64,000 nt of DNA from Hymenobacter gummosus (GTDB taxonomy: Bacteria > Bacteroidota > Bacteroidia > Cytophagales > Hymenobacteraceae): NCBI RefSeq assembly GCF_003970915.1, contig NZ_RXOF01000003.1:1-64000 (forward strand), written 5' to 3'. Below the pieces are notes generated by a model. The model was not told where the DNA came from. It worked only from the letters and a program-made list of their open reading frames with translations, and did not search any database. The position numbers and the translations under genes were made by a program. Shown piece by piece: positions 25,039-34,237 of the stretch. Position 1 is the first letter of the stretch. The number at the start of each line of letters is the position of its first letter.

Positions 25039-25758
25039 TCAATCGGCCGGCACGTAGGCTATTTCGGGGGCGTTGGCTTCGGCGTGTTTGAGCACCAGGC
25101 GTTCGGACGTCAGCTCCACCACGCCGATTTTCCGCTCCCCGCCCTCCTCGTCGATGACGGTGAGGGTGCGGGTGTCTTCGTCGAGTTGCCAGCGCAGCTT
25201 GTGGCCGGCCACCAGCAGCTTGGTCTTGACCACCCCGTTTGCGCGGAACTCGTAGCGGGCCATTTCCATCACCTTGCGCACCGCGTCGGGGTTCTGGGCC
25301 AGGGTGGCGGCTTTTTTCGGGTCGCGGGCCTGCGCGCGGGCGGTGATGAGCCGGGCCGCGTCGTCGAGCGAGGCGGGCGCGATGCGCCACTGGCGCAGCA
25401 GCAGCTTTTGCAGCTGCACGTAGCTGACCTGCACTTCCCCGATGAGGTAGCGCTGCTCCGCCAGGCTGACTTCGGCCCCGAGCTGGGCGGCGGGCACCAT
25501 CAGCGGCTGGTAGCCCAGGTGCGAAAACGTCAGCTGGGCTTCGTTGCCGGGCAAGGTGAGCGAGAAGCGGCCGTTTTTATCGGTGACCACGCCGCCCGGC
25601 TGGCCCTCCACCCGCACCGTAACCTGGGGCAGGGCTTCTTTGGTGGCCTGGGCCGTTACGCGGCCGCTGACAGTGCGCTGGGCCAGCGCCAGGGCCGGCA
25701 GCAGCAATAAAGCCAGCAGAAAATGAACGAAGCGGTGCGGGAAGGAAGTAAGGGGCAT
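25039..25758 (-). CDS. Exported carboxypeptidase-like regulatory-domain protein
   Basis: 239 residues. A signal peptide (HFLLALLLLPALALAQ) is followed by a classic CarboxypepD_reg-like beta-sandwich: RTVSGRVTAQATKEALPQV, VTDKNGRFSLTLPG and LTFSHLGYQPLMV (about residues 27-110). The remainder has a helical stretch and a small beta meander near the C-terminus (LRWQLDEDTRTLTVID). Such N-terminal domains are common on Bacteroidota outer-membrane and periplasmic proteins, including TonB-dependent receptors, but no barrel follows here. Start ATG 25758 gives the signal peptide; longer frames lack it. Confidence 0.75.
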   Translation of the reverse strand: MPLTSFPHRFVHFLLALLLLPALALAQRTVSGRVTAQATKEALPQVTVRVEGQPGGVVTDKNGRFSLTLPGNEAQLTFSHLGYQPLMVPAAQLGAEVSLAEQRYLIGEVQVSYVQLQKLLLRQWRIAPASLDDAARLITARAQARDPKKAATLAQNPDAVRKVMEMARYEFRANGVVKTKLLVAGHKLRWQLDEDTRTLTVIDEEGGERKIGVVELTSERLVLKHAEANAPEIAYVPAD

Positions 25759-26316
25759 AAGGACGGGTTTGGGGAAGACAAGACTTAGATGCACCGGCCG
25801 CCGGGACGGTTGTACGGAGCCACAAATCAGCGCGAACCATCGGCACAAAGTGTGCTGGCCGGTTTGCCCCGGGGCCGGCACGCACCGCCGACTTAGCCGG
25901 GGACGGGGCCGGGCGGGAGCTGCGGCGCGACCGAATCGGCCATTGGCTGGGCGAAAGATATTGATAGGTGGTTTGTCAAGGGCTGATGGCCATCCGGATA
26001 GGCGCGGACTTGAGGCCTGGCTACCGCAGCAGTACTGTATTAATATACTTCTGATGCGCACTGGGTCCGGCTGGAGCTGCCGAGGCCGCTGCATGAGCCC
26101 AGGCCGTCGGCTGGGGTTAGGGTGCTGAGGCCGGACATCATAAATGAAAACGCAGGAACGGTTGGAAGTTTTGATTTTTTTTTTTTAATGTTTGCCCTAC
26201 TTCGCCCCGCTTACCCTACCTACCTATTGCAACGTTGAGTGGTGGCTTCCATTTCCGGAAGTCACGTGTTAACCACGCCATTCCCGAATCGGGAGCTGGC
26301 CTCATCTCTGGTTGCT
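25759..26316. other. 558-bp gene-free region
   Basis: Divergent promoter region between the regulatory-domain protein (minus) and a lipoprotein gene (plus). Small frames on both strands lack motifs and start signals. An A/T tract with twelve or more T near 26174-26186 is the only striking feature. No hairpin or repeat was recognised. Confidence 0.5.
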
Positions 26317-27066
26317 ATGAATACGATTCCGTTGATGCGCTGGGTTTGGCCGCTGGGCCTGCTCGTGAGCCTGCAAGCCTGCCGTGACCCGGCGCCGCCC
26401 GCGCCGGCGCCCTGCTCGGCCGCCGACCGCAACCCGCTGCGCTTCACGGTCACCGAGGCCTTCGGTGCGGCCGCGCTCGATACCCTTTACACCGGCGGCC
26501 CGGTGGGCTTTGCCGGACCCGGCGCCCCGTACACGGCCTGGCAGTGGCTGGTGGGCCCGGCCACCACGCGCGACACGCGCACTTTCGGCCTCTCGTTCGA
26601 CCGCACGTTCACCGGTCCCTTGCCCGTGCGCCTGATTGCCCGCCGCCCGCCCAACCCGCACTGCCCCGGCGACGACGGGGTGGACACGCTCACGCGCGTG
26701 TTCACCTTCGTACCCCGCGACCTACAGCAGTACCGGCCGGCCGTATTCGGCAAATTCCTGGGCGCAAACACCGACACGCCCCGTGACACGTTCACCGTGA
26801 GCATATACTTGGGGCCAAATTTTGATTTTCCCAACCATCCGGGGGCGCCACTCATGCCTTACCTGAGCGGCCTGCCCAAAGGCTGCGCCACGCCGTATTT
26901 CGAGGTTGGCATCGATTGGCGGGGAGCGAATGCAACCAGCGGTGGTTGTCTCGGTACCTCCGCCCGGGCGGTTCTGACTACGCGCGACAGTATCCGTATC
27001 CAGTATCGTGCTACAGTACTACCCCAAATTATCGACAAGGTTTTTCTAGGCCGACGCGTGCGCTAA
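26317..27066 (+). CDS. Predicted lipoprotein of unknown function
   Basis: 249 residues. ATG 26317 gives a lipoprotein signal peptide with the lipobox LVSLQAC, then a Pro/Ala-rich linker. The mature part is beta-rich with several cysteines (GLPKGCATPYFEVGIDW, GGCLGTSARAV). No family was recognised. It lies 28 bp upstream of a T9SS-secreted protein on the same strand and is probably co-transcribed, so the two may act together at the cell surface (inference). Confidence 0.65.
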   Translation: MNTIPLMRWVWPLGLLVSLQACRDPAPPAPAPCSAADRNPLRFTVTEAFGAAALDTLYTGGPVGFAGPGAPYTAWQWLVGPATTRDTRTFGLSFDRTFTGPLPVRLIARRPPNPHCPGDDGVDTLTRVFTFVPRDLQQYRPAVFGKFLGANTDTPRDTFTVSIYLGPNFDFPNHPGAPLMPYLSGLPKGCATPYFEVGIDWRGANATSGGCLGTSARAVLTTRDSIRIQYRATVLPQIIDKVFLGRRVR

Positions 27067-27094
27067 GGTCTTTCATCTCTTCATCATATTTCTT

Positions 27095-29173
27095 ATGCGT
27101 AAAAACCTACTCGCTACAGTAGGGCTAGCCCTCCTGTGCATGCCGCAGGCCTTTGCCCAGCAGGCTCCATGCCCGCCCGTCGGTATCGTCACCGACCCCA
27201 GCGGCCCCGCCACCAACCCCGGTGGCGTCCCGAACAGCTTCAACTGGTACTTCGGCGATTACCAGCCGACTTTGTACAACGGTCGGCGCTACACGCTCAA
27301 CGCCCCGGTCATCGGGCAGCCCTACATTGAGCTGCCCTGGCAGCAGCCGCTGAACGTGAACATGGAGCGTTTTCAGGGCAAGAACGACGTGCCCGCCGAT
27401 GGCTGGGAGCTGGTGCGCCGCGACCTGGGCTTTGACGACAACGGCAACCCGGCCAATACGCGCAACCCCACCGTGCTCCTCTACAACCGCTTCACCGGCG
27501 TGCTGCGGGTGTTCGTGGCCTGCGGCGATGTGAAGGCTGCGCATCAGTTGGCGGAGGTAAAGCTGACATTTAGCACAGCAGGGGCTCACAAATCCGCTAC
27601 CCTCAACCGGGTGTACTCCCTGGGCACGGCGCTGGAAGACCTACCGCCGGGTGAGAACGTGGAATTTGTCGCCGTATCGCGTTACCTCAGCGACGCGGGT
27701 AAGTGGTTTGTAGCCGATTTCCCCATGGATTACGACCCCTGCGTCTGCCTGTTCGATTCGCGCTTGCGGGTCGAAGTGAACTTAATTTCGGAAGCCGACG
27801 TGAATCTGACTGGTGTTTCGCAGGGCACCATCGCTACGGCCGGGGGCGGCAGCAGCAGCACTAAGGGTGATTTCGACAAGGGCATTCCAATCATGCGGAA
27901 AATCACCGGCGTGTTGTCGGCCGGCGGCAAGTCCTACGAAAGCATCGACAAGTTTACCGGCAAGCTCAAGCGCGACAATCCCGGCAAAGCCGGGGCGGTG
28001 GACAACCTGGGCAATGATCTGAAGGCGCCCGGGTTTCTGCAGCAGGGCCTGGCGGCCCTGCCCTACCTCGGGGCGGCCGTCAGCATGCTGGATTACTTGC
28101 TGACCGGCGGCAAGGCCGACCCGGCTCCGGCCATGAGCCTGCAGCCGATGACCATCGAAATGACGACCAAAATTACCGGCAAGATTACCGCGCCTACCCT
28201 GTACGTCACGGTGCCTTTTCACAACCCGGGTAACCGGCTGGCCTCGACCCTGCCCGAGAACGTACCGTACTACAACGAAGGAATGGGCGTGCTGAGCATT
28301 TTGACGCGCCCGGTGCTGGATGTAAAATCACGCCTGTACACGGGGCCGAACCGCGAGCTTATTTCCGAACGCACCAGCCGCCTGACCCAGGATATCAAAT
28401 ACGTAATAAATCCCGCCGCCAAGCTGGACGTGCAGGATTTCAAGGTGGCGCTGGTGGTCGAAGGCTCCAGCCCAATAGGAGCCGGGGGCGATTATACCTA
28501 TTACGAAGGAGTGGTATCCAATCCGGGCGGGCCCGACACGTACGCCTTTCGCACGGAGTACGTGGATGCGGCCTGCATCAAAAACACCATTTTCAGCCTC
28601 CAGTCTTCCAGCCGTAATCTCGACCCGGCCAATGATTTTGTGGTCAAGGGCAACTACCTTAAAATAATGGTGAATCTGCGGCCCCGCAACGCTTCGCCTA
28701 CGCAACAGAACGTGTTGTTGGTGGCCCGTTACCCGGTTGCCGGGCGACAAGTCACGGGCTTTGCCGCTCTGCCTACCGCGGCTTGCGGCGTACTGCCCCA
28801 GGCCAGCGCCGCCGAGGTAGGCGCCGTGTGCAACGGCAGCCGTTATCCTGCGGCCGCAGTGCTAACTCGTCCATCGGCCGTAGCCGCCAGCCCGGCGTCG
28901 GCGCCAGCCTCGGCGCCGCAGGTGGACATATTCCCGAACCCAGCCCACGAGATGCTGCGGCTGCAGGTGACTACCGCCGCAGCCGGCCCCGTCGAGGCCG
29001 AGTTGCGCAATGCGTTGGGGCAACTGGTAAAGAATCTGAATGCCTGGCAAGAGGTTAGGCCCGGATTCTATCAACAGGAGGTTTCAACACTCGATTTACC
29101 CAACGGGGTATATTTCGCGGTTTGCAAAACGGCGGAGCATTCTGCAACTAAAAAGGTGTTGGTTGTGCACTAA
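27095..29173 (+). CDS. T9SS type A sorting-domain-containing secreted protein
   Basis: 692 residues. A signal peptide (LLATVGLALLCMPQAFAQ) is followed by about 580 residues of mainly beta structure without a recognised enzymatic motif, an Ala/Ser/Pro linker (ASPASAPASAPQ), and a C-terminal type IX secretion signal: VDIFPNPAHEMLRLQV, LRNALGQLVKNLN, LPNGVYFAVCK and a basic-hydrophobic end (KKVLVVH). The protein should be exported by the Sec and T9SS systems and attached to the surface. A strong terminator follows 35 bp after the stop, closing a two-gene unit with the lipoprotein. Confidence 0.8.
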   Translation: MRKNLLATVGLALLCMPQAFAQQAPCPPVGIVTDPSGPATNPGGVPNSFNWYFGDYQPTLYNGRRYTLNAPVIGQPYIELPWQQPLNVNMERFQGKNDVPADGWELVRRDLGFDDNGNPANTRNPTVLLYNRFTGVLRVFVACGDVKAAHQLAEVKLTFSTAGAHKSATLNRVYSLGTALEDLPPGENVEFVAVSRYLSDAGKWFVADFPMDYDPCVCLFDSRLRVEVNLISEADVNLTGVSQGTIATAGGGSSSTKGDFDKGIPIMRKITGVLSAGGKSYESIDKFTGKLKRDNPGKAGAVDNLGNDLKAPGFLQQGLAALPYLGAAVSMLDYLLTGGKADPAPAMSLQPMTIEMTTKITGKITAPTLYVTVPFHNPGNRLASTLPENVPYYNEGMGVLSILTRPVLDVKSRLYTGPNRELISERTSRLTQDIKYVINPAAKLDVQDFKVALVVEGSSPIGAGGDYTYYEGVVSNPGGPDTYAFRTEYVDAACIKNTIFSLQSSSRNLDPANDFVVKGNYLKIMVNLRPRNASPTQQNVLLVARYPVAGRQVTGFAALPTAACGVLPQASAAEVGAVCNGSRYPAAAVLTRPSAVAASPASAPASAPQVDIFPNPAHEMLRLQVTTAAAGPVEAELRNALGQLVKNLNAWQEVRPGFYQQEVSTLDLPNGVYFAVCKTAEHSATKKVLVVH

Positions 29174-29207
29174 TTGGCATCCAAACGGGAGCCGACTGCT
29201 CAACCAT

Positions 29208-29240
29208 AAAAAACGGGGCCTGGCGAGGCCCCGTTTTTTT
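29208..29240 (+). terminator. Rho-independent terminator
   Basis: An 8-bp GC stem (ACGGGGCC/GGCCCCGT) with a 6-nt loop, preceded by A-rich sequence and followed by seven T (29234-29240). It ends the T9SS gene and, through the A tract, can also serve the facing slyD-like gene. Confidence 0.8.
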
Positions 29241-29261
29241 GTTGCTGCACGATGCTGCGGC

Positions 29262-29774
29262 CTAGTGGTGATGGCCGCCTTCGCCGTGCACGTGGCCGTG
29301 GTCCAGCTCCTCCTGGGAAGCGTCGCGCACGTCCACCACTTTGCCCTCGAAGTGCATGGTCATACCGGCCAGCGGGTGGTTGAAGTCCATTTTCACGGTG
29401 TCGTTGCCCACGTACACCACCTTGCCCTGCAGGTGGTTGCCGTGGTTATCGGACATGGGCAGGTAGTTGCCCACCTGCAGCATTTCGGCGTCGACGTTGC
29501 CGTCGACTTCGAACACCTGCTTGGGCAGGTCCACGAGGGCGTCCTGGTCGTATTCGCCGTAGCCCTGCTCGGGCGTGAGCGAGAAGCTGAATGCGTCGCC
29601 GGGCTGCTTGCCCTTGAGCTGGTCCTCGAATTCTTCGGGCAGCCCGCTCATGCCGAACAGGAATACCATCGGCGAATCGGCTTCGGCCTTTTCGACAAGC
29701 TGCTTTTCCTGCTCGTCGTTGGTTACGCTCAAGTCGTAGGTCAAGGTCACAACCTTGTGGTCAGCAATCTGCAT
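29262..29774 (-). CDS. slyD: SlyD-like FKBP-type peptidyl-prolyl isomerase
   Basis: 170 residues. The start MQIADHKVVTLTYDLSV and the FKBP/IF (insert-in-flap) layout are clear: FLFGMSGLPEEFEDQL, FSFSLTPEQGYGEYD, then the chaperone flap VDLPKQVFEVDG…MSDNHGNHLQGKVV, and FNHPLAGMTMHFEGKVVDV. The C-terminus is histidine-rich (DHGHVHGEGGHHH), as in SlyD proteins that bind nickel. It acts in the cytoplasm as a prolyl isomerase/chaperone. The longer upstream frame has no similarity and overlaps a palindromic repeat. Confidence 0.9.
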   Translation of the reverse strand: MQIADHKVVTLTYDLSVTNDEQEKQLVEKAEADSPMVFLFGMSGLPEEFEDQLKGKQPGDAFSFSLTPEQGYGEYDQDALVDLPKQVFEVDGNVDAEMLQVGNYLPMSDNHGNHLQGKVVYVGNDTVKMDFNHPLAGMTMHFEGKVVDVRDASQEELDHGHVHGEGGHHH

Positions 29775-29846
29775 GGCTGGGGAGGGAATAAGGAAAACAA
29801 TGGCAAGTAAGGGAAAATAACGCGGCGGGCCCGGGTTTGTTCGGGA

Positions 29847-29986
29847 AGTGGCATAAGCTTCAGCTTGTGCTGCGGCCCGTGGCCGCAAGGCGAAACCGCG
29901 CCAACAGGGCGCCGGAATATGGCCCGGCCTGGTGCAGCTGCGCCCTGACGCGTACCGCGCCAGCACAAGCTGAAGCTTATGCCACT
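29847..29986. repeat. 140-bp palindromic element with 26-bp perfect arms
   Basis: AGTGGCATAAGCTTCAGCTT begins the left arm (29847-29872); the right arm (29961-29986) is its exact reverse complement. The 88-bp centre also carries GGCGC-rich partial symmetry. The right arm ends 2 bp from the helicase stop codon. It is a MITE-like or REP-like intergenic element. Confidence 0.75.
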
Positions 29987-29988
29987 GC

Positions 29989-31983
29989 CTACAAATCCTG
30001 AAACTCCCAGGCCGTGCGGTACGCGCCGATGTCCTCCACGTAGTTCACGAACTCGCGGTAGAACTGGTTGACGCTGAGCGTGGCCGAGTCGCCGGTCATC
30101 AGCAGCTTGCGGCGGGCGCGGGTCATGCCCACGTTCATGCGGCGGATGTCGGCCAGGAAGCCGATGTCGGAGGCGGCGTTGGAGCGGGTGAGCGTAATGG
30201 CAATGATGTCGCGCTCCTGGCCCTGGAAGGAGTCGACGGTGCCGATGCTGAGCTGCCGTCGGTTCTGCAGCGCCAGCAGCTCGGGTATCTCGTCCACGCG
30301 GTCCTTGAGGTAGTTGATCTGGGCGCGGTACGGGGCGATGATGCCGATGCTGAGCGGCTGCTGCTCGTGGTCGTCGGGGTGGTAGTCCTGCAGCAGCTCC
30401 ACCAGGCGGCGCAGCAGCAGGTCGGCTTCCTCGGGGTTGGCCACCGAGGGCGAGTCGAGGATGCCCAGCTCGGAAAAGCCGCAGCCGGCCGTGTCGATAA
30501 ACTCCACCGCGCCGGGCTCGGGCGGGAAGCGCAAATCAAAGGCGTGCAAATCGGCGCGGCGCACGCGCTCATCGGCCTGTAGGAGGCCCTGGTAGAACTG
30601 GTCGGAGGAGAAGCGCATGATGTCCTCGTGCATGCGGTACTGCACCTCCAGCATCCGGGCGGTGGCGGGCTGGCGGGTGATGCACTTCTCGAACAAGGTC
30701 TCGCGCAGGCCCTGGGCGGCCGCTTTCTCGCTCTTGACGGTGGGCGGCAGCTGGCAATGGTCGCCGGCCAGCACCACGCGCTCGGCCTTGGTGATGGGAA
30801 TCCAGCAGCCCGGCTCCAGGGCCTGGGCCGCCTCGTCGATAAACACCGTCTCGTAGGTGAGGTGGCGGATGGCGCGGTTGGCGGCCCCCACCAGCGTGCA
30901 GGTAATGACCTGCACCTTGTCGAGCAAATCCTCGGTGATGTACTTTTCGAGCTGATCGGACTCCTGCAGCATCTGGTGGGCCTGCTCCTTGAGGTGCTGG
31001 CGCTGCTGCCGCTCTTCCCAGCCGAAGTGGCGCTTGAACTTGCCCGCTTCCTCGCGGTACTGTTCGGCCGTCTGGCGCAAGGACTTCAGCTCCGGGTAGT
31101 GCTTGTGGGTCATAATCTGCGCGTCGAGCGTGTGCTCCAGCAAGAGGTCCGACACCCGCGAGGGGTTGCCCATGCGGATGACGTTGACGCCGCGCTCGGC
31201 CAGCTTTTCGGTGAGCAGGTCCACGGCCGTGTTGCTCGGCGCGCACACCAGCACCCGCCGCTCCCGGCGGATGGTTTCGAGGATGGCCTGCACCAGGGTA
31301 GTCGTTTTGCCGGTGCCGGGCGGGCCGTGGATGATGGCCACGTCCTTGGCGGCCAGCACCTGCTGCACGGCCGCCAGCTGGGAGGCGTTGAGCGGGTTGG
31401 GGTAGTACAGTTTCTCCGTCTGCGCCTCCGACTTGAACTCGGCCGGGCGGTGGCCCAGCAGGGTGTCGCGCAGCTCCTGCAGGCGGCCAAAGGCACCCTG
31501 CACCTTCTGCAGGGCGTACTCCATCTCGCGGTAGCTGACCTCGTCGAAGGTCAAATCAATGCCGAGCTTGCCCTCGTCAATCCAGTCGGGCAGGTCTTCC
31601 TTGTTGGTGGCCAGCGTAATCTTGTTGCGCCGCACCGACGTCACCACGCCCGACAGGGTGGGCTTGTCGGAGCCGGCGCGGCCGGGCACGTTGCCGAACA
31701 GGGCGGCGTTCTTGCCGACCTGAAACAGGTGCAACTGCTGGCTCTGGCCGGCGGGGCGCTCCAGCTCCAGCACCAGCTTGCCGCCGAAGCCGATGTCTTC
31801 CTTGGTGATGTTGACGGGGTACCAGGTCAGGCCGCGGCTCACGCGCTCCGAAATGGTACTCTTGGCGTTGCGCAGGCGGTATTGCTCCAGATCCTCCTGT
31901 TGCTCCAGCTTCAGCAAAGCCTGGACGCGGCGGAGTTCTTCGTAAACGGAGTCAGCGGGTAGGTGGGGGGCGGTTTCGGCCAA
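29989..31983 (-). CDS. Upf1/IGHMBP2-like superfamily 1 helicase
   Basis: 664 residues. An N-terminal region with an OB-like insert (GVVTSVRRNKITLATNKEDLP) is followed by the helicase core: Walker A IIHGPPGTGKTTTLV (motif I), CAPSNTAVDLLTEKL (Ia), TVFIDEAAQALEPG (II), VVLAGDHCQLPPTV (III), then LEVQYRMHEDIM (IV), IGTVDSFQGQERDII (V) and VGMTRARRKLLMTGD (VI). All key residues are present. Such bacterial proteins unwind nucleic acid 5'-3'; the physiological role is not established. It appears monocistronic. Confidence 0.9.
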   Translation of the reverse strand: MAETAPHLPADSVYEELRRVQALLKLEQQEDLEQYRLRNAKSTISERVSRGLTWYPVNITKEDIGFGGKLVLELERPAGQSQQLHLFQVGKNAALFGNVPGRAGSDKPTLSGVVTSVRRNKITLATNKEDLPDWIDEGKLGIDLTFDEVSYREMEYALQKVQGAFGRLQELRDTLLGHRPAEFKSEAQTEKLYYPNPLNASQLAAVQQVLAAKDVAIIHGPPGTGKTTTLVQAILETIRRERRVLVCAPSNTAVDLLTEKLAERGVNVIRMGNPSRVSDLLLEHTLDAQIMTHKHYPELKSLRQTAEQYREEAGKFKRHFGWEERQQRQHLKEQAHQMLQESDQLEKYITEDLLDKVQVITCTLVGAANRAIRHLTYETVFIDEAAQALEPGCWIPITKAERVVLAGDHCQLPPTVKSEKAAAQGLRETLFEKCITRQPATARMLEVQYRMHEDIMRFSSDQFYQGLLQADERVRRADLHAFDLRFPPEPGAVEFIDTAGCGFSELGILDSPSVANPEEADLLLRRLVELLQDYHPDDHEQQPLSIGIIAPYRAQINYLKDRVDEIPELLALQNRRQLSIGTVDSFQGQERDIIAITLTRSNAASDIGFLADIRRMNVGMTRARRKLLMTGDSATLSVNQFYREFVNYVEDIGAYRTAWEFQDL

Positions 31984-32098
31984 CTTCTTCGGGCTTCTGA
32001 ATGCTAGGTAGTAAACCGGGACAACAAGCGTTGAACGGCAAACGTGCGGCCGAAGGTCGGGGAGAAATGCGGAATCGTCGTGCAGTGATGCGCAGGGC

Positions 32099-32629
32099 TC
32101 AGTTGTAGGCAGCCATGTGCGTATGTACCCGGCTGGGCCGGTGCTTGGGGCCGAAGTAAATCAGGTACAGCAAGGTTTGGCCGAACGTCGGGGTGCGGCT
32201 GAACCGGTTCGGACCGTATTGGTTGTAAGAAACCTCCGTAAATAGGCAGTCGGCGCTGACTGGCGCAAAAGCCACGATAAACGTGCCCTTAGGCAGCGGG
32301 CTGACGTTGGTTAAACGAGCCACCGCGGCGGCAAATCGCGCCGGGGGCTGTGCCTGATCCACTTGCGCCAAGGAATCCAGCCGCCACGCCGAAAGCGGGC
32401 GGGGAAAAAGCAGCTCAGCGGCAAATGCCGTTCGGTCAGCCCGAATCAAGGAATCGTACACAGCCACTCGCGGCTGCCGGCCGGTGAATTCGCGAAACTC
32501 CGGGGTACGGCGAATGAGGCGGTAAGCGGCGCGGTAGCGCGGGCGGCCCGGCGAAACGGATTGGGCCGCCACCGCGACGCTCCAGCCGCAGAGCCCAAGT
32601 AGTGCAAGTATTCGGCAGGAAATTGACAT
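32099..32629 (-). CDS. Exported protein of unknown function
   Basis: 176 residues with a signal peptide (MSISCRILALLGLCGWSVAVAAQ). The mature part reads YRAAYRLIRRTPEFREF, DSLIRADRTAFAAELLFP and VAFAPVSADCLFTEVSY, with no recognised domain. ATG 32629 is chosen because it gives the signal peptide. GC is slightly lower than in neighbouring genes. It is monocistronic on the minus strand. Confidence 0.6.
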   Translation of the reverse strand: MSISCRILALLGLCGWSVAVAAQSVSPGRPRYRAAYRLIRRTPEFREFTGRQPRVAVYDSLIRADRTAFAAELLFPRPLSAWRLDSLAQVDQAQPPARFAAAVARLTNVSPLPKGTFIVAFAPVSADCLFTEVSYNQYGPNRFSRTPTFGQTLLYLIYFGPKHRPSRVHTHMAAYN

Positions 32630-32735
32630 AAGCAGCCCGCTGGTCACTGGATACGTGATGCGACTCCAGCGACTATTCCACAATATCGACTGCCCCGCTC
32701 AGTGCCAACGGTACTCTCCCTGACCAGTCGTAAGC

Positions 32736-33197
32736 TCAGTTAGCGGTTGACGTACCCCCTAAGTGTTCCACTCTGGTACCGGCTATAAAGTCGCCCAGCC
32801 GGCGGCTCGGGTTGAAAAACGCAAACAATACCTCAACCGGCCAGATCCAAATGGTCAGGTTTCTGACAAAACAGCGCAGCACCGACGCAGGCCTGCCCTC
32901 TCGCCTATCAACGACTCGCAGCCGGAGTACCCGTTTGGCTAGACTTTGCCCCCGAAAACTGTCCTTGAGCATGTAGAGCAACATGAAGCCCAGCCCCAAC
33001 AAAATGGCTACAATATCCGGCTGCTCGGCTTCGAAAGTAGTTGCCTGCCAATGAGCCAGCATAAAAGATGCGGCCGGCCCAACCAGTAGCAGGCACATAA
33101 TCCAGTGGTCGAGCAACATCGAAGCCAGCCGCCGGCCACTACCGGGCGGGGTGCTGCCGGAGCTAGCTGGAGAATTGTAATCTGTACTGGCTGCCAC
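32736..33197 (-). CDS. RDD family membrane protein
   Basis: 153 residues. The RDD pattern is present: RRLASMLLDHWIM (Arg and Asp in the first helix), two to three hydrophobic helices, the connecting KDSFRGQSLAKRVLRLRVVD and a final RRLGDFIAGTRV. Members are small integral membrane proteins, some proposed as ion or antiport carriers. The N-terminal 20 residues are Ser/Pro-rich and cytoplasmic. It is a single gene between two exported proteins. Confidence 0.85.
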   Translation of the reverse strand: MAASTDYNSPASSGSTPPGSGRRLASMLLDHWIMCLLLVGPAASFMLAHWQATTFEAEQPDIVAILLGLGFMLLYMLKDSFRGQSLAKRVLRLRVVDRREGRPASVLRCFVRNLTIWIWPVEVLFAFFNPSRRLGDFIAGTRVEHLGGTSTAN

Positions 33198-33272
33198 GCT
33201 GAGTCACAAAACAGGGTTGATGTTGATGCGCCAAAGATGCAGCTGATGCCTCGGGAAATAATCCGTCCTTAT

Positions 33273-33686
33273 TCAGTCGGCCTGCTTCAGGTAACGCTCA
33301 AGCGCGGCCGGGCTGCCAAACACGGGCCGGACCACCTGCATAAAGCGCGCAACGGTTGCCTGCGTGTCGGCGTGGACGTAGAATGTGTCGCCTTCCTCGT
33401 TGAAGAAAAGGTGCTGGCTCGTCAGCAGCTCGGGCGCCTGCTGCGCCAGCAGGTAGCGGATGTGCTCGGCCCAGCACGGACCGTTGCCGCCGTAGCCGTA
33501 CCGCTCGAATAGCTCGTAGTAGGCTGGCAGCTGCGCCACATCGGCCATGATAATAAAGCGGTAGCGGGGCGCCCACGGTGAATCAGCCGCAGTCGGCGCC
33601 GCTTTAAACGGATACGTGTCCGCTGGTTTGGGCTGGCACTGGACCAGAGCCAACAGAAGCCCCAAAAACGTAAGCAATTTTCTCAC
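33273..33686 (-). CDS. Imm51-like immunity lipoprotein
   Basis: About 137 residues from GTG 33686 (or 148 from ATG 33719). The N-terminus KLLTFLGLLLALVQC is a lipoprotein signal with a lipobox. The mature domain YYELFERYGYGGNGPCWAEH, then HLFFNEEGDTFYVHAD and VVRPVFGSPAALERYL, matches the Immunity-51 family, whose members neutralise polymorphic toxins. A lipobox on an Imm51 domain is unusual, because immunity proteins of this type are normally cytoplasmic. No toxin gene is adjacent. Start choice is uncertain. Confidence 0.7.
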   Translation of the reverse strand: MRKLLTFLGLLLALVQCQPKPADTYPFKAAPTAADSPWAPRYRFIIMADVAQLPAYYELFERYGYGGNGPCWAEHIRYLLAQQAPELLTSQHLFFNEEGDTFYVHADTQATVARFMQVVRPVFGSPAALERYLKQAD

Positions 33687-33828
33687 TGACGCACAACCTG
33701 CCCGGAAGATACAAGCCAAATGTAGGCAGTAGGGCAGCCAAACAAACGGCCACCCGCCCGGCCTGCTTGCACCGGGCGGGTGGCCAGTCCGAATCTCGAA
33801 AGGCTGCTGCGCTGACAGCGCGACGATT

Positions 33829-34128
33829 CTACAGTCCCATCAGCTCCCGCAGCCCCTCCTTGAGCGAGGCCGGCTGGCGGCCCAGCACCTCGGCCAGCTC
33901 CGGCGTTACGGCGCTTTCCTGCCCGTGCTTGATATCGGTCATGAAGCCCAGCGAGAGGTTGGCCACAAACTCCGGCAGGCCGCGGGCCCGCAGCTGGGTC
34001 AGGAAGGCCGCGGGCTCCACGTCGGTGTAGCGCACCGGGCGGCCCGACAGCTCCGTAAGGGCCGCGGCGACGTCGTGGAAGCTGTAGGCTTCCGCGTTGG
34101 TGAAGGTGTAGACGCGGTTGGCTGAAAT
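33829..34128 (-). pseudogene. C-terminal fragment of an NmrA-like NAD(P)-binding oxidoreductase
   Basis: The frame ending at 33829 reads NRVYTFTNAEAYSFHDVA, LTELSGRPVRYTDVEP and LSLGFMTDIKHGQESAVT, finishing LKEGLRELMGL. This is the C-terminal third of the QorB/NmrA-like short-chain dehydrogenase family. The Rossmann N-terminus with GxxGxxG is absent. Upstream the sequence changes abruptly, near 34121-34132, into a different frame that begins another gene. It is a deletion scar. Confidence 0.7.
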
Positions 34129-34195
34129 ACACGCCCGGCGCCTCCGTGGAAGCGGCGAAGCTGTCGAGGCGGTAGGTGGGAATGGGCTGATGCAT
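34121..34195 (-). pseudogene. N-terminal fragment of a second gene (AraC-regulator-like)
   Basis: ATG 34195 opens MHQPIPTYRLDSFAASTEAP and continues GVYFS before joining out of frame to the oxidoreductase fragment. Starts of the form 'PIPTYxLDSF' are seen in Bacteroidota AraC-family regulators, which often neighbour such oxidoreductases. With 25 residues the assignment is tentative. A TAnnTTTG promoter element lies 43 bp upstream, supporting a real former gene start. Confidence 0.4.
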
Positions 34196-34237
34196 GGCTG
34201 GCGGCCGGGCCGGTGGGTGGAAAGCCGCGGGCCGGCG

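Noticed and set aside
29847-29986. rho-independent terminator for the helicase
   Set aside because: The arms are 88 bp apart and there is no T-run; a mobile or REP-like palindrome fits better.
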